Origin: Deinococcus sedimenti
Lineage (GTDB): Bacteria > Deinococcota > Deinococci > Deinococcales > Deinococcaceae
DNA length: 64,000 bases
Reading direction: 5' to 3'
Assembly: GCF_014648135.1 (NCBI RefSeq)
Contig: NZ_BMQN01000001.1
Location: forward strand, 558,001 to 622,000
A program made the translations under genes and the position numbers. The notes beneath the pieces are model-generated. The model saw only the letters and a list, made by a program, of their open reading frames with translations. It made no database searches and was not told the DNA's origin. Within the stretch, counting starts at the first letter, position 1; the number at the start of each line of letters is the position of its first letter. Positions 9,316 to 19,101 of the stretch are shown in pieces.

Positions 9316-10029
9316 CTACAGCCCCAGCGCGGCGATGGCCCCCAGCAGCGCCACCGGGGCCGTCTCCGCGCGGAGGATGCGCGGGCCGAGCGTGACGGCG
9401 TGCGCGCCGCCCTGCACGAGCGTCTGCACCTCGGCGTCGGTCAGGCCGCCTTCCGGGCCGGTGATGATCGTGACCGGGGCGTCCCAGGTGACGACGTCCG
9501 ACACGCGGACCGCCGAGCCGGGCTGCGCGACGAGCGTCAGGCCGCCCGGCTGGAAGCGGGCCAGCGGCACCGGGGCCAGGACGGGGGGGACGACGGCGCG
9601 GCGGGACTGCTTCGCGGCCTCCTGCGCGACGCGGTTCAGGCGCACGAGTTTCTGGTCGCCGATCTCGCGGACGTCCGCGCGGGCGGTCACGAGCAGCTGG
9701 ATCTGCGCGGCCCCCAGTTCGGTCGCCGCGCGCACCACGTCGGACAGTTTGTCGGCCTTCAGGAGCGCCACCGCGACGGTCAGGGGCCAGGGCGTCTCGG
9801 CGGCTCCCTCAATGGCGTCGCCCAGGTTCAGCACGGCGCGCACCTCGTTCAGTTCGGCGATCTCGGCCAGGGCCTCCGCGCCGCGCCCGTCGAACACGCG
9901 CACGGTGTCGCCCGCGTTCAGGCGCAGGACATGCAGGTGCCTCGCCTCGCCCGGCCCGAGGATCATCGTGTCCGTCAGGGCGTCCACCCGCAGGCGGTGC
10001 CGGGGCAGCCTCAAAGGGGCGTCGGTCAT
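9316..10029 (-). CDS. rsmE: 16S rRNA (uracil-1498-N3) methyltransferase RsmE
   Basis: A 237-residue SPOUT-fold methyltransferase. The C-terminal knot is clear: [16 protein letters not shown] and [19 protein letters not shown]. The N-terminal PUA-like part contains [21 protein letters not shown]. It methylates U1498 of 16S rRNA. The start [13 protein letters not shown] at 10029 overlaps the stop of prmA (ATGA), so it is the second gene of a two-gene translation-modification operon. Confidence 0.93.
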   Translation of the reverse strand: MTDAPLRLPRHRLRVDALTDTMILGPGEARHLHVLRLNAGDTVRVFDGRGAEALAEIAELNEVRAVLNLGDAIEGAAETPWPLTVAVALLKADKLSDVVRAATELGAAQIQLLVTARADVREIGDQKLVRLNRVAQEAAKQSRRAVVPPVLAPVPLARFQPGGLTLVAQPGSAVRVSDVVTWDAPVTIITGPEGGLTDAEVQTLVQGGAHAVTLGPRILRAETAPVALLGAIAALGL

Positions 10030-10838
10030 TCGCCCGCGCGGGCGGTCACGAGCGCCCACTCGCCATCCGTGCGGACCTGCACGTCCGTGAACCCCTCGCG
10101 GTCCAGCGCGCCTTGCACCAGCGGCAGCTTCCCGGTCAGGATCCCGGTCAGGATCAGCGGCCCGCCGGGGCGCAGGTGTCCCACGTACGCCCCGACCAGC
10201 AGGTCGTGCAGTTCCGCGTACAGGTTCGCCACGAGCACGTCGAACACCCCGTCCGCGACCACGTCACCCGGCAGGTCGTCGCCCAGCGTACCCACCATGA
10301 ACGCCGTCCGGCCCTCCGGCACCGCGTTGTCCCGCGCGTTCTCCTCGGCAATCGGGATGGTGATCGGGTCGATGTCCACGCCCAGCGCGTACTCCGCGCC
10401 CAGCAGCGCCCCCGCGATCGCCAGCACTCCACTCCCGGTCCCGACGTCCAGGATGGTCTGCCCGTTCAGGTTCAGGTCCGACAGGGCCTCCACCGCCATG
10501 CGGGTCGTCGCGTGGTGCCCCGTCCCGAAGGCCATGCCCGGCTCGATGACCAGTCCCACCTGCGTAGCGGGAATCTCGGCGCGCAGCCACGGCGGCACGA
10601 TCGTCACGCGGCCCGCCTGCACCGGGCGCAGGTTCGCCTTGAACTCCGCCAGCCAGTCCTGATCCGCCTCCTGCCGCCACTCGCCGTCCCGAATGGCGTC
10701 GGGCAGCTCGGTCTCCTCGTCGAAGTACGCGCGGATCAGCCCGGCGCGTTCCTCCAGACCGGTCGCCCCGGCCTCCCACAGCAGGTCGAGGTGATCCTCG
10801 CGCGTCTCGAACGTTCCCGGAAGGTGATACACCAGCAT
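10026..10838 (-). CDS. prmA: Ribosomal protein L11 methyltransferase PrmA
   Basis: A 270-residue protein. An N-terminal substrate-recognition domain is followed by an AdoMet-dependent class I methyltransferase: [17 protein letters not shown], then motif [21 protein letters not shown], an acidic end of strand 2 (GVDIDP) and the NLYAEL motif (NPPY-like). It trimethylates ribosomal protein L11. The start is ATG 10838 (MLVYHLPG); the frame is open upstream but that part overlaps the proC promoter. It is coupled to rsmE. Confidence 0.94.
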   Translation of the reverse strand: MLVYHLPGTFETREDHLDLLWEAGATGLEERAGLIRAYFDEETELPDAIRDGEWRQEADQDWLAEFKANLRPVQAGRVTIVPPWLRAEIPATQVGLVIEPGMAFGTGHHATTRMAVEALSDLNLNGQTILDVGTGSGVLAIAGALLGAEYALGVDIDPITIPIAEENARDNAVPEGRTAFMVGTLGDDLPGDVVADGVFDVLVANLYAELHDLLVGAYVGHLRPGGPLILTGILTGKLPLVQGALDREGFTDVQVRTDGEWALVTARAGE

Positions 10839-10904
10839 CCATCCAGTGTACCCGCGTGCCCCGCACGTCTGCACGCCGGGCCCGCCCCGCGCGGGGACCG
10901 CACC

Positions 10905-10920
10905 TATACTGGCGCGCATG
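10905..10920 (+). promoter_or_regulatory. Leaderless-type -10 box of proC
   Basis: TATACT at 10905-10910 sits exactly 7 nt before the proC ATG, so transcription would begin at or next to the A of the start codon. No Shine-Dalgarno sequence fits between them. Confidence 0.7.
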
Positions 10921-11709
10921 AAGCTCGCGATCGTCGGCGTCGGCAAACTCGGACTGGCCCTGCTGGAGGGCGTCACCGCCCAGGGCGTCCTGCCCCCCGC
11001 AGAGATCGGCCTGCTCGACGCGAACGCCGCCCGCGCGCAGGACATCGCCGCCCGCACCGGCGCCCGCGTCATCACGCAGGCGGACCTGGGCCGCGCCGAA
11101 CGCATCCTGATCAGCCTGCAACCCCGCGTGTTCCCCGAAGCGGCCGAGTGGCTCGCGCAGCCCAACGCCGGGTACATCAGCACCATGGCCGGTGTGTCCG
11201 TCGCCGCCCTGACGCGCCGCCTGGGCACCAAGCGCGTCGTGCGGGTCATGCCGAACCTCGCCGCGACCATCGGCCACAGCCAGACCGCCATCACCGGCCC
11301 CAGGGAAGCCGGGGACGCCGGGGACCTCGCGTTCGCACACCAGCTGTTCGACGCGGTCGGCGACGCGTACGACCTCCCCGAACACCTGTTCAACGCCTTC
11401 ACCGGCATGAGCGCCAGCGGTCCCGCCTACGTCGCCGTCGTCGCCGAGGCCCTCGCGGACGGCGGCGTCCGCATGGGCCTCCCGCGCCCCCTCGCGAACG
11501 AACTCGCCGCGAAACTCCTGATCGCCACCGGCGAACTCGTCCAGCGCCGCGCCCACCCCGCCCTCCTGAAGGACGAGGTCGCCAGCCCCGGCGGCACCAC
11601 CATCGCCGGACTCGCCGCCCTCGAAGCCGCCGGCGTGCGCGGCGGCCTCATCGAAGCGGTCGTGCAGGCCACCCGGCGCGGCACCGAACTCGGCAAAGAC
11701 CAGGACTGA
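10918..11709 (+). CDS. proC: Pyrroline-5-carboxylate reductase
   Basis: A 263-residue protein. The N-terminal Rossmann fold ([18 protein letters not shown]) binds NADPH, and the C-terminal dimer domain carries the family signature ([30 protein letters not shown] and [14 protein letters not shown]). It makes proline from P5C, the last step of proline synthesis. The start at 10918 is supported by a -10 box 7 nt upstream. Proline catabolism genes lie 40 kb away in the same window. Confidence 0.95.
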   Translation: MKLAIVGVGKLGLALLEGVTAQGVLPPAEIGLLDANAARAQDIAARTGARVITQADLGRAERILISLQPRVFPEAAEWLAQPNAGYISTMAGVSVAALTRRLGTKRVVRVMPNLAATIGHSQTAITGPREAGDAGDLAFAHQLFDAVGDAYDLPEHLFNAFTGMSASGPAYVAVVAEALADGGVRMGLPRPLANELAAKLLIATGELVQRRAHPALLKDEVASPGGTTIAGLAALEAAGVRGGLIEAVVQATRRGTELGKDQD

Positions 11710-11718
11710 ACGCTGCTG

Positions 11719-11790
11719 TCAAAGGGTCAATGGGTCAAAGGGTCTAAGTGGATGGCCTCCCTTAGACCCTTCGACTGTTAGACCCTTGAC
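11719..11790. repeat. Nested inverted repeats between proC and bshC
   Basis: GTCAAAGGGTCTAAG (11734-11748) pairs with CTTAGACCCTTCGAC (11761-11775) with one mismatch. Outer partial copies (GTCAAAGGGTC at 11719 and GACCCTTGAC ending 11790) can form alternative hairpins. The genes are convergent, so it may act as a terminator. Confidence 0.65.
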
Positions 11791-11794
11791 CCCG

Positions 11795-13351
11795 TCAGGG
11801 AATGTCGAGTTCGCCCTGCCATCCGGCGGGGAGGTTCAGGAGTTGCTTCAGGGGCGTGTCGCCGTGTTTGAGGAGGTACGTGAGGAAGTTCATCTCGCGT
11901 TCCTGCGGGGTGCCGTTGGGGAGGAGATGGGCTTTCAGGCGCGTGAGCTGGCCGCTGCGGTCGTTCTCGGCGCGGGCGAGGGCCTGCGTGGCGAGGCGTT
12001 GCAGGTGCGCGACGCGGGCGACGGTGCGGGTGCGGGTGCGCGCGGCGGCGCCGATCAGGGTGGGGTCGAGGTCCGCGATCTCAGCGGTGAGGGCGTCCAG
12101 GCGGGTGGTCAGGTCGTCCAGTCGCGCGGTGGTGACGGCCCCGGCGTGGCGTTCGGCGGCCAGGGCGCGGCCCAGCACGCCGTCGGGGTCCGCCTGGACC
12201 TGCGCGGCGGTGGCGTTCAGTCGCTTCAGCAGGCGCGTGACGTTCGGTTCGCGCCACGTGACGCTCAGGCGGGGCCACAGCAGCGGCTGCCGCAGGCCGT
12301 GCAGGGGGTACACGTCCCGCAGTTGAGCGCCGTACGCGATCTCGCCGGGGCCGACGACGAACGCCAGGGTGGGCAGCAGGGCGTCCTGCACGGCGGGGCG
12401 CAGGCCAGCGGCAGGGGTCAGGCGGGTGGGGTTGGCATCCAGCAGCGCGAGTAGGTCCGCGCGGGTGTACCGGCGGGTGGCCGTGACGAACGCCTGCCCG
12501 TCCACGCGCAGCAGGCGGCGCTGCCCGTCGTCCTCCTCGATGAAGAGGTTCGTGGCGCCGTCCGGGCGGCGCAGCTGCGGCTCGAACCCGTCGGCGATCA
12601 GCCGTGCGGCAGCCGCCTCGATGGCCAGCGAGGACGCCAGCGGGTCGTCCAGTTCCCGCGCGAGGGTCGGGGCCATCAATCGCGCCAGGGCCGGGTGCAT
12701 CGGGTCAAGGACCAGCAGGCCCGCGCCGCCCAGCAGCCCGTGGATCAGCCGGGCGAACACGTCGGCGTAACTGCCGCCCACCTGCGCGGCCCGGTCGAAG
12801 CGGGCGCGGACGGCAGCGACGTGCTCGGCCGGGGCGTCGAAGGCGTCCAGCAGCGCGTGCACCTGCGCCGTCCACTCGGGCCGCCAGGGCACGCGGCCCA
12901 CCGGAACGCCCTCCGGGACATCCAGGGTCAGGCGCAGCAGGCGTTCGCTGGCGTCCAGCAGGGACGTGCCCGCCACCTCGGCGGCGTCGTGGTCCTGGCT
13001 GGCGATCCAGTACACCGCGACGATCGGGGCGTCCTCGGTGTCCAGCTGCCGTGCCAGCAGCGCCGCGTCCGCGCCCTTGTGCACGGAGTAGGCCGGGCCG
13101 GTCAGGGCGCCCGCCTGCTGCCCGGTCACGACCACGCGGGACGCCGGGTGCGCCAGCCGCGTCAGCGTGGCCTCCACGGTGGGGGTCAGGGTGCCCAGGT
13201 CGCGGTGGTAGGCGCGCAGCGCGTCCGCGAGGGCCACGCGGTCGATGTCGGGCCGGGTCTCGCCCAGCGCGGTCTCCAGCGCCCCTGCGGGCAGACGCAC
13301 GTAGTCCAGCAGCCCACCGTTCCTGTATTCCGCCCCTGCGTTTCGCGCCAT
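11795..13351 (-). CDS. bshC: Putative cysteine ligase BshC (bacillithiol biosynthesis)
   Basis: A 518-residue protein. It fits the BshC family by length and by hallmark stretches: VVVTGQQAGALTGPAYSVHKG, VAVYWIASQDHDAAEV, and a C-terminal helical coiled region before HLLPNGTPQEREMNFLTYL. BshC adds cysteine to glucosaminyl-malate in the final step of bacillithiol synthesis, a low-molecular-weight thiol known in Deinococcus. The start MARNAGAEYRNG at 13351 is preferred over an in-frame upstream codon because the family begins shortly before the LLDYVRLP segment. Confidence 0.9.
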   Translation of the reverse strand: MARNAGAEYRNGGLLDYVRLPAGALETALGETRPDIDRVALADALRAYHRDLGTLTPTVEATLTRLAHPASRVVVTGQQAGALTGPAYSVHKGADAALLARQLDTEDAPIVAVYWIASQDHDAAEVAGTSLLDASERLLRLTLDVPEGVPVGRVPWRPEWTAQVHALLDAFDAPAEHVAAVRARFDRAAQVGGSYADVFARLIHGLLGGAGLLVLDPMHPALARLMAPTLARELDDPLASSLAIEAAAARLIADGFEPQLRRPDGATNLFIEEDDGQRRLLRVDGQAFVTATRRYTRADLLALLDANPTRLTPAAGLRPAVQDALLPTLAFVVGPGEIAYGAQLRDVYPLHGLRQPLLWPRLSVTWREPNVTRLLKRLNATAAQVQADPDGVLGRALAAERHAGAVTTARLDDLTTRLDALTAEIADLDPTLIGAAARTRTRTVARVAHLQRLATQALARAENDRSGQLTRLKAHLLPNGTPQEREMNFLTYLLKHGDTPLKQLLNLPAGWQGELDIP

Positions 13352-13511
13352 TCCCCTTCCTTCCCGGTGCCCGCCGCTCGTGTCGGCCCGGCCCGATGCC
13401 GCGCGTGTGGCGGGCTCACCTGTTCTGGCTGAGTTCACCCATGAACACCGCAGCGGACGTCACACTACACCAGAACCTAAAGCGGAACCCAGCCTGCGCG
13501 GACACGGCCGC

Positions 13512-14186
13512 TCAGCGCAGCGGCTCCTGAGTCGCCCGTTCCAGCCCCGCGCGGTCCGTCAGGATGATCCGCCGGTACCCCAGGTCCAGCAGCCCCCGCG
13601 ACCGGAAATCCCCCAGCAGCTTCGTGATCGTCTCGCGGGTGCTGCCCACCACGTGCGCCAGATCCTGATGCGACACCCGGTCCCGCAGGGCCAGCGACCC
13701 GCCCTCCGGCCAGGGCCCCTCCCGCTCGGCGAGGTTCAGCAGGGCCAGCGCCAGCCGCTGGGACACCTCCAGGAACACCAGTCCCGACAGGCGCTCCTGC
13801 ACGCCGCGCGTCTGGCGCGTGATCTGCTCGGTCAGGCCCACCGCCACGGCCGGTTGCGCCTGCGTCAGTCGGGTCAGGGCGTCCCGGCCCAGCAGCAGCG
13901 CCTCGGTGTCGTCCATCGCCTCGGCGTACATGCCGCAGCGTTCGCCCGGCAGCAGCGCCGCCGCGCCCAGCAGCGATCCCGCACCGTGCACGTCCAGCGT
14001 CACCTCACGCGCGCCCGATCCCAGGCGGTACAGGCGCACCGACCCACGCAGCAGCACGAACAGGGTTTCCGCGGCGTCCTCCGGGTGGAACAGCAGCTCG
14101 CCCCGGCCCCAGCGCCCCACGCGCCCCGCGGCCGTCACCTGCGCCTGCACGTCCGCAGGAAGGGCACCGAAAGCACCGGGTAACAT
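13512..14186 (-). CDS. Crp/Fnr family transcriptional regulator
   Basis: A 224-residue protein with an N-terminal cyclic-nucleotide-binding-like beta barrel (LFHPEDAAETLFVLLRGSVRLYRL, GSLLGAAALLPGERCGMYAEA), a dimer helix (LTEQITRQTRGVQERL) and a C-terminal winged helix whose recognition helix reads VSHQDLAHVVGSTRETITKLLGDF. There is no N-terminal Cys cluster, so an oxygen-sensing Fe-S type is unlikely. It may bind cAMP or another small ligand. The start MLPGAFG is chosen because upstream residues are Arg-rich and atypical. Confidence 0.88.
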   Translation of the reverse strand: MLPGAFGALPADVQAQVTAAGRVGRWGRGELLFHPEDAAETLFVLLRGSVRLYRLGSGAREVTLDVHGAGSLLGAAALLPGERCGMYAEAMDDTEALLLGRDALTRLTQAQPAVAVGLTEQITRQTRGVQERLSGLVFLEVSQRLALALLNLAEREGPWPEGGSLALRDRVSHQDLAHVVGSTRETITKLLGDFRSRGLLDLGYRRIILTDRAGLERATQEPLR

Positions 14187-14290
14187 GCCACGCAGTATGC
14201 CCCACACGGGCCGGATGCGCGCAAGCCCCCGCCTGCCCATCCTTCGGAGGACGCGCCGCCGGACAGGGGTGCATTACAATTCACGCCAGC

Positions 14291-15040
14291 ATGACCACCC
14301 CCACTCCACGCCAGCGCCTCACGCTGTTCGACCTGCCGCTGGACGTCGTGACGCTCGACGAGACCCTGGACCGCCTGGGCGACCTGATCTACCGCCAGCC
14401 CCGCGCGCCGCACACCGTCGTGACCCTGAACCCCGAGTTCATCGTGCAGTCCCGCACCCAGCCGGACTTCGTGAACGCCATGCAGGTCGCCGACCTCGTC
14501 ACCGCCGACGGCGTCGGGATCGTCTGGGCCGCGCGGCAACTGACGAACACCGAGGTGCCCCGCGCGCCCGGCTTCGACATCGTCCAGGGCCTCATGCAGC
14601 GGCACGGCGCGGACCTGCGCGTGTTCTTCCTGGGTGCCAAGCCCGGCGTGGCCGAAGTCGCCGCGCAGAACGCCGCCCGCGACTACGGCATCCAGGTCGC
14701 CGGGGTCCACCACGGCTACTTCGACCTGCCCGAGGACCAGCGCGTCGCGGAACTCGTGCGCGACAGCGGCGCTGACCTGCTGCTGACCGCCATGGGCGCC
14801 GGCCGTCAGGAGACCTTCAACCAGTACTGGCGGCAGGTCATCAACACGCCCGTCATGATCGGCTGCGGCGGCGTCATCGACGTGCTGGCCGGAAACGCCG
14901 ACCTCGCCCCCGCCTGGACGCGCCGCCTGGGCGTCGAGTGGATCTGGCGCGTCGGCCTGGACCGCAAACGCTGGAACCGCGCGCCAAGGCTCGCACAGTT
15001 CGTCCGCATGGTGCGCGCCGAGAAGAAACGCCTCAAATAA
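14291..15040 (+). CDS. WecG/TagA/CpsF family glycosyltransferase
   Basis: A 249-residue protein. It carries the family's characteristic blocks: TLNPEFIVQSRTQPDFVNAM, VTADGVGIVWAARQL, FFLGAKPGVAEVAA, the MGAGRQE loop and CGGVIDVLAGN ... RRLGVEWIWRVGLDRKRW. These enzymes transfer N-acetylmannosamine or its uronic acid to a lipid-linked sugar in teichoic acid, ECA or capsule assembly at the inner membrane. A -10-like TACAAT lies 10 nt before the ATG. It stands next to the cell-wall operon on the opposite strand. Confidence 0.9.
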   Translation: MTTPTPRQRLTLFDLPLDVVTLDETLDRLGDLIYRQPRAPHTVVTLNPEFIVQSRTQPDFVNAMQVADLVTADGVGIVWAARQLTNTEVPRAPGFDIVQGLMQRHGADLRVFFLGAKPGVAEVAAQNAARDYGIQVAGVHHGYFDLPEDQRVAELVRDSGADLLLTAMGAGRQETFNQYWRQVINTPVMIGCGGVIDVLAGNADLAPAWTRRLGVEWIWRVGLDRKRWNRAPRLAQFVRMVRAEKKRLK

Positions 15041-15056
15041 CGCCAACCGACATGGT

Positions 15057-15096
15057 GGGGGAGGTGCGGGAATGACTCCATGCACCTCCCCCTCTT
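15057..15096. terminator. Terminator between the glycosyltransferase gene and mrdA
   Basis: A perfect 11-bp stem (15057-15067 with 15082-15092, GGGGGAGGTGC arm), 14-nt loop, then TCTTG. It sits between two convergent genes. Confidence 0.8.
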
Positions 15097-15111
15097 GTGT
15101 CCTGGCGGGTG

Positions 15112-17175
15112 TCAGGGCGTCTGAACGTCGGGCCTGGCCTTCGCCCGTTCCGCGCGGACCTTGTACACCTGATGCATCTGCTCGAGCTCACCTGTGCAGG
15201 GCTGCTGCTCTGCCAGCGGCTTCGCGCTCAGCTGCTCGTCCAGCGTGACGCACCACCGCGCCGCGAACATCCGCTTCGCCGCCCGCAGCGCGGGTCCCGA
15301 TCCTTCGCCACCGAACTGGAAGAATGTCACCACCGCGAAGGTCGGCGTGCCGTCCTTCCCGATCGGTCCGTACCCCTCGTACCACGCGTGCGTGTACGCG
15401 TACCCCTGCCGGGAACTCGTGCCGTTCTCCGCCGTGCCGGTCTTGCCCCCTGTCCGCACCGGGAAGCGGTCCGGGCCGATCTCATGCTGCGCGGTGCCGT
15501 ACCGGGTTCCGGCGGTGGTGCCGCTCATGCCATCCTTCACGAACTTGAACGCGTCCACCTTACCGTTGTACACGACGCTCGTGGCGGGCTTCAGCGGCTG
15601 CCGTTCGCCACCCACGCTGCGCAGCACGGTCAACGGGCGCTGCTGCCCGTCGTTCACGATGGTACTCATCACCCATGCCACCTGCGCGGGCGTGACCTGC
15701 ACGCTCCCCTGACCGATACTCATGTTCAGGGCGTACCCGGGATACCAGGGATCCTGCGCCGTGCGGTAATCGTCCGGGCTGCGCATCTCGCCCAGCTTCT
15801 CCCCGACGATCTCTAGCCCGGTGGGGCGCAGGTACCCCAGCTCCTTCATGCGCTGCACCAGCGTCCGCCCATACCGCTCCGGGCCGGCCGTCGCGGCTGA
15901 ATGGTAGTACCACGGATTACACGAGTACGAGATCGCCAGCTTCCCGTCCACCGTGCCCAGGGGGAATCCTGCCCAGTTCTTGCGGGGCGCCCGCCCGAAG
16001 TAATAGACCGGATTGCACGCCAACGAGAAGTTCCCCCAGCGTTCCTCCTGCATGAGGGTCGTGGCGATCTTGAACACGCTGCCCGGCGCGTACGCCTGCA
16101 CCACCCGGTTCGCCGTCACGGCGTCCAGTGCGGCCAGCGGCCGGTTCGGGTCGATCGCCCAGTTCTTCGCCTTCGGGTCCGGCCCGGGCACCCGCGAGAA
16201 CCAGTTGGGATCGTACGTGGGGGCGCTCGCCAGGGCCAGCACCTCGTTCGTGCGGGGGTCCAGCGCGATCACCGCGCCCCGCGCGTACGGCTCGGGCGCT
16301 TTGCCGTGCTTGGCGCGGCCCCGGTTCACGTCCGCCAGTCCCTCGCGCAGCGCCTGCTCAGCCGTGCGTTGCAGGAGCGAGTCGATGGACAGCACCACGT
16401 CCTTGCCCTTCACGCCCGGGTCGATCACCCGTTCCGTCTGCGGTTTCCCGGCGGCCGTCACCTCGCGGCGGCGCAGGCCGTTCTCGCCTTCCAGGGTCTT
16501 CTGGAGGCTGTACTCCAGCCCGGAGCGGCCCACCAGGTCCCCCTGCGTGTACCCGTCCTCCTTGATCTGCGTGTCGGACGCTTCCTGCACGTACCCCAGC
16601 AGGTGCGCGGCCATCTTGCCCTGCGGGTACACCCGTTCGACCCGCTCGCGCAGCTCCAGGCTGGGGACCAGCACCGTGTACTCGTACAGAGCCGCCAGCC
16701 GCTCCTGCGAGACGTTGCGCGCCAGGATCGTCGCCGGTTCCCGCTCGTAGTCCGGTTCGCGCGGCTGACCGTTCACCAGTACGTCCCCCCCAATCCCTGC
16801 GAGGTACACGATCTTGTCCCACCCGGGAATGGGCTTCTCGCGGTCGGACTTCCGGAGGCGGCCGGTATACACGAGGTCCACCGCGAGGCGGTTCGTGGCG
16901 AGCAGCACGCCGTCCTGCGTGCGGATCTCGCCGCGCAGGGCGCGCAGCACCTCGTCCCGCTGGTAGTTGCTGGCCGAGCGGACCGCGAACTGATCGTGCA
17001 GCGACACCTGCAGGTAGTACAGCCGCGCGCCCAGCAGCGCCAGCGCCACCGTGAACCCCAGCGCCATCTGATGCACCCGCGCCGCCCCACGCGCCGGGCG
17101 TGCCGACGAGACGCCCCCCCCGGCGCGGCGACGGACCCGCTCCCGGCGTTCCCACAGGCGGTCGGCGCGGCTCAC
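15112..17175 (-). CDS. mrdA: Penicillin-binding protein 2 (elongasome transpeptidase)
   Basis: A 687-residue class B PBP. A transmembrane helix near residues 38-58 is followed by a dimerisation domain and a transpeptidase domain with all three active-site motifs: SVFK (SxxK, in YAPGSVFKIATTL), SCN (SxN, in ISYSCNPWYYH) and KTG (RTGGKTGTAENG). It cross-links peptidoglycan in the periplasm during lateral growth, together with RodA and MreBCD. The start is GTG 17175, overlapping the mreD stop (GTGA); the N-terminus is Arg-rich (RADRLWERRERVRRR). It is the last gene of the deoC-maf-mreC-mreD-mrdA run. Confidence 0.93.
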   Translation of the reverse strand: MSRADRLWERRERVRRRAGGGVSSARPARGAARVHQMALGFTVALALLGARLYYLQVSLHDQFAVRSASNYQRDEVLRALRGEIRTQDGVLLATNRLAVDLVYTGRLRKSDREKPIPGWDKIVYLAGIGGDVLVNGQPREPDYEREPATILARNVSQERLAALYEYTVLVPSLELRERVERVYPQGKMAAHLLGYVQEASDTQIKEDGYTQGDLVGRSGLEYSLQKTLEGENGLRRREVTAAGKPQTERVIDPGVKGKDVVLSIDSLLQRTAEQALREGLADVNRGRAKHGKAPEPYARGAVIALDPRTNEVLALASAPTYDPNWFSRVPGPDPKAKNWAIDPNRPLAALDAVTANRVVQAYAPGSVFKIATTLMQEERWGNFSLACNPVYYFGRAPRKNWAGFPLGTVDGKLAISYSCNPWYYHSAATAGPERYGRTLVQRMKELGYLRPTGLEIVGEKLGEMRSPDDYRTAQDPWYPGYALNMSIGQGSVQVTPAQVAWVMSTIVNDGQQRPLTVLRSVGGERQPLKPATSVVYNGKVDAFKFVKDGMSGTTAGTRYGTAQHEIGPDRFPVRTGGKTGTAENGTSSRQGYAYTHAWYEGYGPIGKDGTPTFAVVTFFQFGGEGSGPALRAAKRMFAARWCVTLDEQLSAKPLAEQQPCTGELEQMHQVYKVRAERAKARPDVQTP

Positions 17176-17708
17176 GACAGCTGCTCCTCGACCGTCACGC
17201 GCGGCCCGAACGCCCACGCGACCAGCCGCTCCCACACCGGCGCGATTACGAAGGAGCCCACGAACACCAGCGGCGGCGTCACGCGCAACGTCTCCGGCGT
17301 GACCAGCGGCTCACGCAACCAGTACGTCAGGAACAGGAACACCAGCCACTGCCCCACCACGCCCAGCAGCACACCCAGCAGCGCCTGCAGCAGACCCGAA
17401 TCCGACAGGTACCGCCGCGCCCACACGACTAGCAGCGCCGCGCCCGACAGGCCCGCCGCGTGCAGGCCCAGCATTCCGCCGCCCAGCACGTCCTGCATGA
17501 ACCCCAGCCCGTACGCGGCCAGCAGCGCCCCCACCGGCGACAACCGCGCCGCGAGCCCCACCGCCGTCAGCAGGAACAGGTCCGGGGCCGGCACACCCAC
17601 CGGATCCAGCAGCCGCGACAGCAGCCCCTGAGCGGCAATCAGGACCAGCAGGTACGCGATCAGCTGCGCCCAGCGCACATGGCCGCGCCGAGCGACCGGG
17701 CGGATCAC
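17172..17708 (-). CDS. mreD: Rod shape-determining protein MreD
   Basis: A 178-residue polytopic membrane protein with 5-6 hydrophobic segments. It contains MreD-like features such as APDLFLLTAVGLAARLSPVGALLAAYGLGFMQDVLGGG. It belongs to the elongasome and links the cytoskeleton with wall synthesis. Its start overlaps the mreC stop and its stop overlaps the mrdA start, an arrangement that supports the assignment. Confidence 0.88.
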   Translation of the reverse strand: MIRPVARRGHVRWAQLIAYLLVLIAAQGLLSRLLDPVGVPAPDLFLLTAVGLAARLSPVGALLAAYGLGFMQDVLGGGMLGLHAAGLSGAALLVVWARRYLSDSGLLQALLGVLLGVVGQWLVFLFLTYWLREPLVTPETLRVTPPLVFVGSFVIAPVWERLVAWAFGPRVTVEEQLS

Positions 17709-18487
17709 AGGCCCTCCAGAATCGTCACGTCTTCCACCACACCTACATCCACGGCGGGCTTCACGATTACCGTGCGGCTGATGTCATTCGGTCCCATCGG
17801 CAGCACCTCCTCCACGCGCCCCACCGGAATCCCGACCGGGAACACGCCCCCCTGACTGTTCGTCACGAGCACGTCCCCCACCTTGATGGGAACACCCCGC
17901 GAGAACTCCGCCCGCAAGCGGTCCGGCGGCGTGCCGTGCGCCACGCCCCGCCCCCCACGGTTCCCCTGCAGCGTCACGCCCACCGCACTCTCCGGATCGA
18001 CCAGCGCGAGCACCGTGGACTGACCGGGCGCGACATCCACCACCTGCCCTACCAATCCCGCCGGGACCGTCACGGGCATGTGCACCCGTACGCCGTCCCG
18101 CGAACCGCGATTCAGTTCCAGCCGCGCCTGAAGGGGGCTGGGGTCCACGCCGATCACCTGCGCGAGCGCCAGCGCGTTCGGCGCCTGCGTCGTCGTGATG
18201 ACCAGCACCTGCTTGAGCCGCCCGACCTCACGCGACAGCAGTTCCGTCCGCTGCTTCAGAAGGTCGTTCTCCTTCTGCAACGCCTTCACCTGCGCCGCCT
18301 GATCCCGGTCCTGCAGGAGCGTCACGTACGCCCGGCGCACGTTGTCCGCCGCCGTCACCGACAGGCGCGTGACCGGCGCCACCCCGGCCCGCAACGCGAC
18401 CGGCGCGACCACCTGAAAGCGCGTCAGGACCATGCTGACAAACAGCAGGCCCGCGAACACACCCAGAATCAACCGCCAGCCCTTCAC
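17705..18487 (-). CDS. mreC: Rod shape-determining protein MreC
   Basis: A 260-residue protein with one N-terminal membrane anchor (LILGVFAGLLFVSMVL), a coiled coil near residues 60-95 (AQVKALQKENDLLKQRTELL) and a C-terminal double beta-barrel domain (VVDVAPGQSTVLALVDPESAVGV, VGDVLVTNSQGGVFPVGIPVGRV). It is a periplasmic scaffold that contacts PBP2. The start GTG 18487 overlaps the maf stop (GTGA). Confidence 0.92.
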   Translation of the reverse strand: MKGWRLILGVFAGLLFVSMVLTRFQVVAPVALRAGVAPVTRLSVTAADNVRRAYVTLLQDRDQAAQVKALQKENDLLKQRTELLSREVGRLKQVLVITTTQAPNALALAQVIGVDPSPLQARLELNRGSRDGVRVHMPVTVPAGLVGQVVDVAPGQSTVLALVDPESAVGVTLQGNRGGRGVAHGTPPDRLRAEFSRGVPIKVGDVLVTNSQGGVFPVGIPVGRVEEVLPMGPNDISRTVIVKPAVDVGVVEDVTILEGL

Positions 18488-19101
18488 TCGGCCCCGGCCC
18501 CCAGCGTGCCCCACACGGGCACCCCCGCCCCGCGCAGCAGGCGCGTCACGACACTCAGCGGGAAGCCCACGACGTTCGAGTACTCACCCTCCAGCCGCTC
18601 CACGAGCGCCATGCCCAGCCCCTGAATGCCGTACCCGCCCGCCTTGTCCAGCCCCTCGCCGGACGCCGCGTAGAACGCGATCTCCTGCGGCAGAAGGGTG
18701 CGGAACGTGACCGCCGTGCGCGCCACCTCCACCATCTCCGATCCGCCTGACAGCACCGCGACGCCCGTATACACCTCGTGCGTGCGGCCCGACAGGCGAC
18801 GCAGGAACACCTCGTTCTCGTGCGCGGACTCCGGCTTGCCCAGCAACGCCGCGCCCGCCGCGACCACGGTATCTGCCGCGATCACCACAGACCCCTGCGC
18901 CGTGCGCGCCACCGCGCGGCCCTTCAGCAGCGCCAGTTCCGCCGCCAGCCGCGCCGGGTCCGCCTCGCGGCTGTCCTCCGGCTCGCCACTGACCTGCACG
19001 GTGAACGGCACGCCCAGCCCGGTCAGCAGTTCCCGCCGACGCGGACTGCCCGACGCGAGCACCACCGGCACGCCCGGCGTGCCAGTTTCAACGGGGGTCA
19101 C
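18484..19101 (-). CDS. maf: Maf-like nucleoside triphosphate pyrophosphatase
   Basis: A 205-residue protein. The N-terminal signature is VVLASGSPRRRELLTGLG, and VVIAADTVVAAG and GKAGGYGIQGLG-like segments (DKAGGYGIQGLG) complete the active site. Maf proteins hydrolyse non-canonical or modified NTPs (dTTP/UTP or m7GTP classes) and have been linked to septum inhibition. The GTG start at 19101 directly abuts the deoC stop, and its stop overlaps mreC. Confidence 0.92.
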   Translation of the reverse strand: MTPVETGTPGVPVVLASGSPRRRELLTGLGVPFTVQVSGEPEDSREADPARLAAELALLKGRAVARTAQGSVVIAADTVVAAGAALLGKPESAHENEVFLRRLSGRTHEVYTGVAVLSGGSEMVEVARTAVTFRTLLPQEIAFYAASGEGLDKAGGYGIQGLGMALVERLEGEYSNVVGFPLSVVTRLLRGAGVPVWGTLGAGAE